Of a stretch of DNA of 64,000 bases, positions 51,830 to 60,354 are shown one piece after another. How positions within the stretch are numbered: the stretch's first letter is position 1; each line of letters begins with the position of its first letter. Under the pieces are notes generated by a model. The model worked only from the letters and a program-made list of their open reading frames with translations, ran no database searches and was not told the DNA's origin. Source of the stretch: Sphingobacteriales bacterium 39-19 (GTDB lineage Bacteria; Bacteroidota; Bacteroidia; Chitinophagales; Chitinophagaceae); the NCBI GenBank assembly GCA_001898465.1, contig MKTX01000015.1:124001-188000 (forward strand), given 5' to 3'. The position numbers were made by a program, and so were the translations under genes.

Positions 51830-53860
51830 ATGATGAAAAAATTCATTCAATACGGTTCCCTTTTTTCTCTTTTGTTTGTATGTCTCCATGCATTTGCACA
51901 AAGAGATACTTTGCCATTAAATAATGACTGGCAATTTAAAACCGATAAAACTTCGCTGGGGCTTAAAGAAAATTGGCAAAAAAGTATTTTATCCCATACA
52001 AGAGCGGTGGTATTGCCTCATACCTGGAATATTGAAGAGGAAAATCAAAATCATTATGGTTGGGGATGGTATCAAAAAAAGATTTTTATACCGGCTCGCT
52101 GGAAAAATAAAAATATTGTATTGGTGTTTGGAGCCATCAACCATACCGCATATATTTATCTGAACGGAGAAAAAATTTTAGAACATATTGGTGATGGGTT
52201 TAATAAATTTTATGTAAACCTAAGCGCAGCGCTTCTTTATGGAAAGGAAAATATCATTACGGTGGCTTGTAATAACGACTATGGTACTCATAAAGTTCCT
52301 TATGGTAGTTCATTTGACTGGCCCAATGATGGTGGGATCATTCGTAAAGTAGCAATGATTGTGAGTGATAAACCTGCTGCTCAATATATTCATGTAATTC
52401 CTTCTCTGCAAAATAATAAGGATGGGAAATTAAATATTAAACTGGGTTTTGATGCAGCCCATCCTGACATCCGCTTTGCTGTTAATATTTCAGAGGAAAA
52501 CCAGGTTACGCATCAAACTATTTATAGTAATACACTAAAACCCCGCTGGCAAAAAAATGAGGCGGAAGTGGATATTGATGTAACCGGCATACATCCCTGG
52601 CATTTTGATTTCCCAAACCTATACCGGGTTGTGGTTACCCTCTTTAATAGGAATAAAGAGGTTGATAAAATAGCAACCAACGTGGGATTCAGGAAAATAG
52701 AAATACAGGAGGGTAAATTCTTTTTAAATGGGGAAAGGGTGAAATTAATGGGTGTAGAATGGACGGCTGGAAGCAATCCGAATTATGGCTTTGCCGAACC
52801 GGATTCGCAAATTATAGCAATGGGTACATTGATGAAGCAGGTGAATTGCATATTTAGCCGTCAGCATTTTCAACAAGGTGATGTGTTCTATGATTTTTGT
52901 GATCGCAATGGTATTCTCGTTCAGCAGGAACTGCCACTCTGGGGACCCGAAACGCCTGCCAATGCTATTATTGAACGTATCTCCCTGGATCAATTGGAAC
53001 AGATGATTTTTACACTCTACAATCATCCCTCTGTTTTTAGCTGGGGTGTGGGCAATGAGTTAAGAGCCAGGGATCGTGATATGAAAAATATGATCACCCA
53101 TTTATTAAATCGCTCAAGGCAACTCGATCCCGTTAGGCATACCGCTTATGTGAGCAATACCCTTACTGAAAGTTTTTTTAACAATCCAAAATTTGTACCC
53201 GATGCCGCAAATGATGGCGATTACCTGATGATGAATGAATATGGGGGTAGCTGGTGGGATATTCCCGTGGGTAAAATTCATAGTTATTTAGATAGTGTTC
53301 ATTTGAGTTATCCGGGTAAAACATTTTTCATATCAGAATTTGGTTTGTGTGAACCCAATTTTAAAGGCGGTGATGAAAGGAGAATACAAGACCTCATTTA
53401 TCACATGAGTATTTTTGAAACAAAACCTTATGTAGAAGGAGCCATTTATTTTGATTTAACCGATTACCGAACTCATTATCCGGGTACTTATGATACTACC
53501 AAATACCGCCGAAGGATTCATGGCATATATGATATGTATGGAAATCCTAAACCATCTATGCCCGTTTTAAGGGAATTATCATCTCCCATCGAAGTGCAAA
53601 ATCTGCGTAACTGGAAAAATGGAAAATTAAATGTTTTATTATTTGGGAGCGTGGGCTTACCTCAATACACAGTTACCGGGTATAAACTCTTTGCATCAGA
53701 TAAAGCGGCTAATTATGCATCTTCAAAACCTTATAACCTGCCCATTTTAAAACCCGGTGAGAGATTGAATTTTGAAATTGATGATTTATACCAGGGTAAA
53801 GCTGTTATTACGATTATAAACCCTTTAGGTTATATAGTTTCACAAAAAACTTTTTACTGA
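51830..53860 (+). CDS. Glycoside hydrolase family 2 enzyme, beta-galactosidase-like
   Basis: The 676-residue exported protein (signal peptide cut near AFAQ) has the GH2 order: sugar-binding jelly roll (LPHTWNIEEENQNHYGWGWY), immunoglobulin-like domain, then TIM barrel with FFLNGERVKLMGVEWTAGSN. The acid/base is Glu410 in GVGNELRARD and the nucleophile Glu503 in FFISEFGLCEP. It is shorter than LacZ and lacks its C-terminal domains. Beta-galactosidase is the best guess by context; beta-glucuronidase or beta-mannosidase cannot be excluded. It is the last gene of the locus. Confidence 0.82.
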   Translation: MMKKFIQYGSLFSLLFVCLHAFAQRDTLPLNNDWQFKTDKTSLGLKENWQKSILSHTRAVVLPHTWNIEEENQNHYGWGWYQKKIFIPARWKNKNIVLVFGAINHTAYIYLNGEKILEHIGDGFNKFYVNLSAALLYGKENIITVACNNDYGTHKVPYGSSFDWPNDGGIIRKVAMIVSDKPAAQYIHVIPSLQNNKDGKLNIKLGFDAAHPDIRFAVNISEENQVTHQTIYSNTLKPRWQKNEAEVDIDVTGIHPWHFDFPNLYRVVVTLFNRNKEVDKIATNVGFRKIEIQEGKFFLNGERVKLMGVEWTAGSNPNYGFAEPDSQIIAMGTLMKQVNCIFSRQHFQQGDVFYDFCDRNGILVQQELPLWGPETPANAIIERISLDQLEQMIFTLYNHPSVFSWGVGNELRARDRDMKNMITHLLNRSRQLDPVRHTAYVSNTLTESFFNNPKFVPDAANDGDYLMMNEYGGSWWDIPVGKIHSYLDSVHLSYPGKTFFISEFGLCEPNFKGGDERRIQDLIYHMSIFETKPYVEGAIYFDLTDYRTHYPGTYDTTKYRRRIHGIYDMYGNPKPSMPVLRELSSPIEVQNLRNWKNGKLNVLLFGSVGLPQYTVTGYKLFASDKAANYASSKPYNLPILKPGERLNFEIDDLYQGKAVITIINPLGYIVSQKTFY

Positions 53861-53913
53861 TATTGGAAATTAAAAAAAATCACTGCCCCAAAGTGAATTT
53901 TAGAGAAGTATGA

Positions 53914-55089
53914 ATGCCATCACAGGAGGATTATCATCTTCTGTACAGCTTTGGTATAGTTTCTGCCTATGATCATTTATTAAATGCAGGAATCATGAAT
54001 GATGTGATGGAGGAATTTAAATTATCGCCGGCAAAACTTAAAAAAGTAATTACCGATACCGTTGCTATGGCAAAGGAAGTAAAGTTGCAATATGTAACGG
54101 ATGCTGATGAAGGATATAGAAGAATTAAAAAAGGAAGAGGTTTTCAATATGTTTTCAGGAATAAACCCCTGAAGGATAAAGAGGAACTAAAACGGATCCA
54201 TAGCCTGGTAATCCCTCCTGCATGGAAGGATGTATGGATTTGTAAATTGCCTAATGGCCACCTACAGGCTACTGGTAAAGATGCGTTGCAAAGAAAGCAA
54301 TATAAATATCATTCTTTATGGAATAAACATCGGAATCATACCAAGTTTCATAAAATGGTTTTGTTTGGAACCATGTTACCCAAAATAAGAAAGCAGGTAA
54401 GACGGGATTTAAATTTACCCCGGTTGGTAAAAGAAAAAGTTTTGGCACTGGTACTCACACTTATGGATAAAACCAGTATTCGGGTAGGCAATGGCAGCTA
54501 TGAAAAATTATATGGTTCTTTTGGTCTTACTACGCTTAAAGACAAACATGCAAAAATAAAAAAAGAACGTATTGAATTTCATTTTAGGGGTAAGAAATCT
54601 GTTACACATACCGTAAGCTTGCAAAATAAAAAACTGGCTAAGCTGGTTAAAAAATGCCGTGATATTCCAGGTAAAGAGTTGTTCCAATATTTTGATGAAG
54701 AAGGTAAACGGCATGCAGTAGATTCCGGCATGCTGAATGATTATATTCATAAAATTGCCGGCACCGATTTCACATCTAAAGATTTTCGCACCTGGGCAGC
54801 TACTACCCGGATGTTTTATAATTTACTTTTGTGTAAAGATTGTAAAGATGCACAGCAAAGAAAGAAAAATCTAATAGAATCCATCGGTGATGTGTCCCGT
54901 CAATTGGGAAATACCCCTTCTGTTTGTAAAAAATATTATATTCACCCGGCTCTCATAAACTTGTATGAAAACAATTTATTGAATCAGGAATTACAAAAAA
55001 TGAGGAACAGGAAATCAGGAGCAAATCCCCATTTAAGTTCTGAAGAAAAATTATTGCTTAAGCTATTAATAGAATTACACAGGAAATAA
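53914..55089 (+). CDS. DNA topoisomerase IB
   Basis: The 391-residue protein matches poxvirus-type bacterial topoisomerase IB: N-terminal GYRRIKKGRGFQYV and SLVIPPAWKDVWICKLPNGH, core DKTSIRVGNGSYEKLYGSFG, catalytic Arg/Lys residues around FHFRGKKSVTH and KDFRTWAAT, and the nucleophile Tyr in CKKYYIHP. It relaxes supercoils by a 3'-phosphotyrosine intermediate. The frame also allows a start at 53995, which removes 27 unconserved residues and may be the true one. The gene sits next to stress and end-joining genes, a frequent association. Confidence 0.85.
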   Translation: MPSQEDYHLLYSFGIVSAYDHLLNAGIMNDVMEEFKLSPAKLKKVITDTVAMAKEVKLQYVTDADEGYRRIKKGRGFQYVFRNKPLKDKEELKRIHSLVIPPAWKDVWICKLPNGHLQATGKDALQRKQYKYHSLWNKHRNHTKFHKMVLFGTMLPKIRKQVRRDLNLPRLVKEKVLALVLTLMDKTSIRVGNGSYEKLYGSFGLTTLKDKHAKIKKERIEFHFRGKKSVTHTVSLQNKKLAKLVKKCRDIPGKELFQYFDEEGKRHAVDSGMLNDYIHKIAGTDFTSKDFRTWAATTRMFYNLLLCKDCKDAQQRKKNLIESIGDVSRQLGNTPSVCKKYYIHPALINLYENNLLNQELQKMRNRKSGANPHLSSEEKLLLKLLIELHRK

Positions 55090-55136
55090 ATACTTCCTGT
55101 TCAATATTTTATTACCAGGTAGCTGATCATAATAAA

Positions 55137-55161
55137 GATGCCGGGAAAAAAGCCCGGCATC
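55137..55161. terminator. Bidirectional terminator between convergent genes
   Basis: GATGCCGGG (55137-55145) pairs perfectly with CCCGGCATC (55153-55161) around a 7-base loop. It separates the topoisomerase gene (ends 55089) and the PA2169-type gene (ends 55180). Confidence 0.75.
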
Positions 55162-55179
55162 CTTATGTATTTTCATTAT

Positions 55180-55623
55180 TTAGGCAGGTTGTGCTGCATC
55201 TCTCATGCTTTTAATTTTATCATGTGCATGTTTTAATTCCATTTGTTGTTTTTGTATTACATTTCGTACGTCTATTGATAATGCAGGTTCGTCTAATGCA
55301 GCTTCGTATGCCCGCTGAGCCGCATCTTCGCCAAATTCGCAAGATTCCAGTAAAGCTTTACGACTATCGCCTCCAAAGGCTACTTTAATGTCCATCCAGG
55401 TTCTGTAAATTTTACCTTTTAAAGTGGTACCGTCATCTGCATCATCTTCGCCCAATTTAACTTCTTGTTTTAATTCATTCACCATGGTTGCACTTTGCTG
55501 TGCCATATCAGTAAATAAACTGCGCAGGCTTTCGTCTTTTGCATCTTTTGCTGCCTTGTTGTAACCCTCAATACGATCATTGTTAATAAGGATAAGATCG
55601 TTTAAAACTTCAGTATTTTTCAT
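55180..55623 (-). CDS. PA2169-family four-helix-bundle protein (DUF2383)
   Basis: The 147-residue protein has the ferritin-like helical pattern of the family: EVLNDLILINNDRIEGYNKA, then helices with acidic and histidine residues and ending KQQMELKHAHDKIKSMRD. Glu and His residues in the helices could bind metal, but a functional di-iron site is not established. I use ATG at 55623 because the upstream extension to 55692 is unconserved in character. Members are often induced by stress; location next to Ku/LigD fits this. Confidence 0.8.
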   Translation of the reverse strand: MKNTEVLNDLILINNDRIEGYNKAAKDAKDESLRSLFTDMAQQSATMVNELKQEVKLGEDDADDGTTLKGKIYRTWMDIKVAFGGDSRKALLESCEFGEDAAQRAYEAALDEPALSIDVRNVIQKQQMELKHAHDKIKSMRDAAQPA

Positions 55624-55828
55624 CTTATAATTTTTTTTTGAATGATAAATAAATTTCTCCGGATATGAATGAAAGAATGATGCCAGTTTCATAATTGTAT
55701 TAACTTCTTAACCGGGATTTTGTGGAACTGATTGTAGAATTAATTCCCTATCCATCCCTTAATTGCATAAAATATGAATACATAAAATCAGGCATTGAAT
55801 TTTCTTTACATTAAAATAAAACATCTGT

Positions 55829-56602
55829 ATGAAAGCCATTTGGACAGGCACCGTGGGGTTTGGCCTTGTAAACATCCCCGTTAAAATGTATAGTGCAATT
55901 GAAGACAGCGCACTGGATTTTGATATGCTTGATAAGAAAGATCACTACAATATAAAATTTAAAAGAGTGAATGAACATACGGGCAAAGAAGTAGCCTGGG
56001 AAAATATTGTTAAGGGGTATAAATTCAATGATAAATATATAATACTGGATGATAAAGATTTTGAAAAAGCAATTCCCGAAAAAACAAATCATATTGAAAT
56101 AGATCAATTTGTGGAAGAGCATGAAATTGATAGCAGCTTTTTTGAACAACCTTATTATTTAGAACCTCAAAAAACCGGTACCCGGGCTTATATTTTACTC
56201 CGGGATGCCCTCAGGAAATCGGGTAAGGCAGGTGTGGGTGCATTTGTAATGCGAAACAGGGAGCATATATGTATTTTAAAAGCAGATGAAAATGTAATTT
56301 TATTGAACCGGATTCGCTTTGCCGAAGAGATACGCCCTGCTTCGGAACTGGATATTCCAAAAACGAAAGCTAAACCAGCTGAGATGAAGATGGCTATACA
56401 TCTTATTGATGAGCTCACAAAGCCCTTTGATATAAAAAAATATAAAGATGAATATAGTGGAAAATTATTAAAAATTATCAAGGCAAAGGCAAAAGGAAAA
56501 ACGCCTGCTTATAAACCTATGAAAGTGGTTCATTCCAATACAAAAGACCTTATGGAACAATTAAAAGAAAGCTTGTCTGCTAAAAAAAGGAAAGCCTCAT
56601 GA
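55829..56602 (+). CDS. ku: Ku protein, bacterial non-homologous end joining
   Basis: The 257-residue protein starts [20 protein letters not shown], the bacterial Ku hallmark, with a central beta-barrel ([16 protein letters not shown] segment) and [17 protein letters not shown] near the C-terminus. The basic C-terminal tail (SAKKRKAS) fits DNA binding. Ku homodimers ring broken DNA ends and recruit LigD, whose gene overlaps by four bases (ATGA). Confidence 0.92.
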   Translation: MKAIWTGTVGFGLVNIPVKMYSAIEDSALDFDMLDKKDHYNIKFKRVNEHTGKEVAWENIVKGYKFNDKYIILDDKDFEKAIPEKTNHIEIDQFVEEHEIDSSFFEQPYYLEPQKTGTRAYILLRDALRKSGKAGVGAFVMRNREHICILKADENVILLNRIRFAEEIRPASELDIPKTKAKPAEMKMAIHLIDELTKPFDIKKYKDEYSGKLLKIIKAKAKGKTPAYKPMKVVHSNTKDLMEQLKESLSAKKRKAS

Positions 56603-58257
56603 GTTTAATAAAATATAATCAAAAGCGTGACTTCAAGCACACCCGTGAACCGAAAGGAAAGATTTCCCCGAAAAATTTGTTTCGCTTTGTTGTACAAAGG
56701 CACCAGGCATCACACCTGCATTATGATTTCAGGTTAGAATTGGGTTCCGTCTTAAAAAGCTGGGCTGTACCCAAAGGACCTTCCCTAAACCCGGCACAAA
56801 AAAGATTAGCTGTGATGGTAGAAGATCACCCGGTGAGTTATATCGATTTTGAAGGTACTATCCCAAAGGGGAATTATGGTGCCGGCACAGTAACGGTTTG
56901 GGATCATGGAAAATTTATCCCGGTTAATCATGAACATAAAAAAATAAGCGAATCAGAAGCGCTAAATAATGTAAAAAACGGGGAACTTAAATTTATCTTA
57001 AAAGGGAAAAAGCTGAAAGGAGAATTTGTGCTGGTAAGGTTACAGAAACAAGATAAAAACTGGCTCCTCATCAAGCATAAAGATGAATATGCAGTTAATA
57101 AAATGTATGACGCAGAGAAGGCTACACCGGAAAACACAAGAACTATTGCATCCATACGCCATGGCCGGGCTCATAAAATAAAAGATTATATAAAACCGAT
57201 GCTTGCTAAAGTTTCTAAAGAGCCATTTAATGATCCCGATTGGATATTTGAAATAAAATGGGATGGCTACCGGGCAATAGCTGAACACAATGATAAAAAT
57301 GTAAGATTTTATTCAAGAAATGGTATTGATTTTTCACAGCGATTTCCTGTAATATATAATGCATTACAAAAATTAAAACATCCCTGTATTATAGATGGGG
57401 AAATCGTGCTGCTGGATAAAAACGGGATGCCAGACTTTCAAAAATTACAGAATTATGAAAGCAATCTTGATCTTCCCCTTCTTTACTATGTATTTGATAT
57501 TTTACAATGGAATGGTAAAGATATAAAAGATCATTCATTACTGGAGCGGAAAAAAATCTTGAAAAAGATTTTGGGTAAAAATAAAATAATCCGGTATTGC
57601 GATCATATAAAAGAAACCGGTATCTCTTTTTTAAACCAGGCAAAAGATAATGGCCTGGAAGGTATTATAGCAAAGCATGTATCAGGTACCTATAAACCGG
57701 GTTACCGCAGTAGCCAATGGCTTAAAATTAAAAATGTACAAAGCACCGAAGTTGTGATTGCAGGATATACAAAACCGAAAGGCGAACGAAATCATTTTGG
57801 CTCTTTGGTGCTGGCTACTCCTGTAGCAAATGGCTGGTTATACCGGGGGCATGCAGGAACCGGCCTTACAGAAAAAGGATTGCAGCATGTAATGAAAAAA
57901 ATGAAACCCTTAGAAACGAAAAGATCCCCATTTAACAAAAAAGTACCGGTAAATGGAAACGTAACCTGGCTAAAACCCAGGCTGGTGGCTGATATATCCT
58001 ATACTGAACTTACAAAAGATAAAATCTTCCGTCACCCTGTTTTTCTGCGTTTGCGAGACGAAAAATCAACCGGTGATTTAAATGAAGAAGAAATTGAAGA
58101 AATGACCAGTATCCCTAAAAATGAAATCATAAAAGTAGGAGCGCATCAGGTTACTATAACGAACAGGAATAAAATATTCTGGCCGGTGAAGGCTATAGTA
58201 AAGGAGACGTCATTGACTTTTATAACAAAATTTCGTCTTATATATTGCCCTATTTAA
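56599..58257 (+). CDS. ligD: DNA ligase D, phosphoesterase and ligase part (frameshifted)
   Basis: The 552-codon frame encodes a 3'-phosphoesterase domain (about 1-165; [20 protein letters not shown] and [20 protein letters not shown]) and an ATP-dependent ligase domain (about 195-500; adenylated Lys220 in [24 protein letters not shown]). At 58183-58186 the frame leaves homology: expected [18 protein letters not shown] is encoded one base earlier. Restoring one G in the CCGG run joins it to the polymerase frame, giving one 810-residue LigD. Thus the last 24 residues of this frame are not native. Confidence 0.88.
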   Translation: MSLIKYNQKRDFKHTREPKGKISPKNLFRFVVQRHQASHLHYDFRLELGSVLKSWAVPKGPSLNPAQKRLAVMVEDHPVSYIDFEGTIPKGNYGAGTVTVWDHGKFIPVNHEHKKISESEALNNVKNGELKFILKGKKLKGEFVLVRLQKQDKNWLLIKHKDEYAVNKMYDAEKATPENTRTIASIRHGRAHKIKDYIKPMLAKVSKEPFNDPDWIFEIKWDGYRAIAEHNDKNVRFYSRNGIDFSQRFPVIYNALQKLKHPCIIDGEIVLLDKNGMPDFQKLQNYESNLDLPLLYYVFDILQWNGKDIKDHSLLERKKILKKILGKNKIIRYCDHIKETGISFLNQAKDNGLEGIIAKHVSGTYKPGYRSSQWLKIKNVQSTEVVIAGYTKPKGERNHFGSLVLATPVANGWLYRGHAGTGLTEKGLQHVMKKMKPLETKRSPFNKKVPVNGNVTWLKPRLVADISYTELTKDKIFRHPVFLRLRDEKSTGDLNEEEIEEMTSIPKNEIIKVGAHQVTITNRNKIFWPVKAIVKETSLTFITKFRLIYCPI

Positions 58258-59030
58258 AAAACAGGCCTTTATCTTTAAAAAGAAACCCCAATGGGATAAG
58301 GGATGATGGCTTTTATCAAAAAGATGCCGGAGAAAATGCTCCTGCTTATGTAAAAGTGTATAAAGCGAATAGTGAAAGCACGAATAAGATCATTGATTAT
58401 ATTGTTTGTAATAATAAAGCAAGCTTAATTTATCTTGCCAATTTAGGCTGTATAGAAATGAATCCATGGAACAGTTCTATTTTATATCCAGGCAACCCTA
58501 CCTGGATGGTAATTGATATTGATCCTTCTCCAAAAAATTCATTTAAGCAGGTAGTAGATGCCGCTTTGGCCACAAAAGGAATATTAGATAAGGCGGGCAT
58601 GGCAAGCTATTGTAAAACTTCCGGTGCTACCGGTTTACATGTGTATGTTCCCTTAAAAAATAAATATGATTATAATACGGTAAAAGATTTTGCCCAAATA
58701 GTGGCGGGCCTGGTAACTGAAAAATGTTCTGGCTTTACCACGCTGGAGCGTTCTTTAAGCAAGCGGGGAAATAATATTTATATAGATTATCTGCAAAACC
58801 GAAACGGTCAAACACTGGCAGCACCTTACAGTTTAAGGCCTGTACCGGGTGCCAGTGTATCTACTCCCTTGCACTGGAAAGAAGTAAACCACACACTGGA
58901 TCCTTTGCATTTCAATATTAAAAATATAATGGCACGGCTAAAAAAGAAAGGCGATATTTTTAAGGAGGTACTTACAACATCCGGTAATTTGGATAAAGCA
59001 TTGAAAAACCTATCCGGTTTTATTAAATAA
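58245..59030 (+). CDS. ligD: DNA ligase D, polymerase/primase part (frameshifted continuation)
   Basis: The 261 codons continue the LigD polymerase domain (AEP primase type). True homology begins at about 58185 ([20 protein letters not shown]) before the first ATG-free codon counted here. Visible motifs: metal-binding DIDPSP (WMVIDIDPSPKNSFKQ), KTSGATGLHVYVPL and the end HWKEVNHTLDPLHFNI. Domain order in the repaired protein is phosphoesterase, ligase, polymerase. As a separate frame it lacks a proper start codon, supporting a frameshift rather than a split gene. Confidence 0.85.
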   Translation: MPYLKNRPLSLKRNPNGIRDDGFYQKDAGENAPAYVKVYKANSESTNKIIDYIVCNNKASLIYLANLGCIEMNPWNSSILYPGNPTWMVIDIDPSPKNSFKQVVDAALATKGILDKAGMASYCKTSGATGLHVYVPLKNKYDYNTVKDFAQIVAGLVTEKCSGFTTLERSLSKRGNNIYIDYLQNRNGQTLAAPYSLRPVPGASVSTPLHWKEVNHTLDPLHFNIKNIMARLKKKGDIFKEVLTTSGNLDKALKNLSGFIK

Positions 59031-59058
59031 TTTTTTTTCGAATCATAAAAATAGCAAC

Positions 59059-60261
59059 ATGCGATTAAGAACCCTGGAATCTTTTGGGTTGATTAAAAAT
59101 GGCCTGTTATACTCCTATCCTTCATTACAAAATAATTTGGATGCAGATATTGTAGTAGTAGGCGCTGGTATTTCAGGAGCACTTACGGCTCATGCACTCA
59201 TAGAAAACGGCTATGCAGTTACCCTGGTTGATAAAAGAGATGTTGGCCAGGGCAGTACAGCTGCCAGTACCAGTTTATTGCAATATGAAATAGATGTTCC
59301 CTTATATTTATTGGCAGGCATGATAGGTGAAAAAAATGCAGCAAGATGTTACCAGGCTGGTATCGATGCTATTCAAAAATTAGATAACCTGCTGCAGGTA
59401 TACCAGGTGGATTGCGGGTTTAAAAATAAAAAATCGCTTTACATCGCTCATTCCCGTAATGCTGTCAAAAATCTGCAGCAAGAATTTAAAATACGGGATA
59501 AATATAATCTGGGCGTACAATGGTTATCTGCCCGGGATGTTCTTGCTAAATACGGGGTAGTATGTTATGGCGCTATTTTATCCGATACAGCAGCCAGTAT
59601 GGATGTATATAAGCTTACACAGGAATTAATACAAATCAATCTTAAAAAGGGCATGCAAGTATATGACCAAACCGAAATATTGACTTTTGAAACTCATAAA
59701 ACCCGGCCTGTTATTAATTTAAAAAACGATTCAAAAATTCGCTGTAATAAAATTATATTTTGTACCGGTTTCGAAACTACAAAAATGCTAAAAGAGCATG
59801 TTGCAAAACTTTTTTATACCTATGCTTGCGTAAGTGAAACAAAAATAGAGTTGCCTGAGCAATTACATCATACTCTCCTTTGGGACACCCATGATCCCTA
59901 TACTTATATGCGTACTACTGAAGATGGGCGTTTGTTAGTGGGTGGCGAAGATTCATCTATCAACTTTCCATTTTTTCAAAATCATATTAAAGAAAGAAAA
60001 TCAATGGCGCTTATTAAAAAAGTAAACCACTTGATACCCGGCATTCATTTTATTGAAGATTTTAGCTGGGGTGGTAGTTTTGGTTCCACTAAGGATGGTT
60101 TACCTTATATTGGCCAATCCCCGGAATTTAAAAACGCTTTATTTGTATTGGCTTTTGGAGGCAATGGAATTACTTTTTCTGTGCAGGCAATGGAAATAAT
60201 CCCCCTATTATTAAAAGGGAAAAAGCATGCATTGGCAAACGATTACCGGTTTGGCAGGTAG
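59059..60261 (+). CDS. FAD-dependent oxidoreductase (DAO family)
   Basis: The 400-residue protein has an N-terminal Rossmann motif (VVVGAGISGALTAHAL, about residues 32-47, then VTLVDKRDVGQGSTAAS) and the C-terminal DAO pattern (YTYMRTTEDGRLLVGGEDSS, GLPYIGQSP, FGGNGITFSVQA). Such enzymes oxidise amines, amino acids or related groups using FAD; the substrate is unknown. It follows ligD by 28 bases and may be on its transcript. The context suggests no specific pathway. Confidence 0.82.
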   Translation: MRLRTLESFGLIKNGLLYSYPSLQNNLDADIVVVGAGISGALTAHALIENGYAVTLVDKRDVGQGSTAASTSLLQYEIDVPLYLLAGMIGEKNAARCYQAGIDAIQKLDNLLQVYQVDCGFKNKKSLYIAHSRNAVKNLQQEFKIRDKYNLGVQWLSARDVLAKYGVVCYGAILSDTAASMDVYKLTQELIQINLKKGMQVYDQTEILTFETHKTRPVINLKNDSKIRCNKIIFCTGFETTKMLKEHVAKLFYTYACVSETKIELPEQLHHTLLWDTHDPYTYMRTTEDGRLLVGGEDSSINFPFFQNHIKERKSMALIKKVNHLIPGIHFIEDFSWGGSFGSTKDGLPYIGQSPEFKNALFVLAFGGNGITFSVQAMEIIPLLLKGKKHALANDYRFGR

Positions 60262-60354
60262 TTCGTCGTGTTTTTTCTTATTCAATATAATTATGGAACC
60301 CGCATTCAATAACATGCTCCTTATTTGTAACTTCATGTAAATAATTTTTGTATC

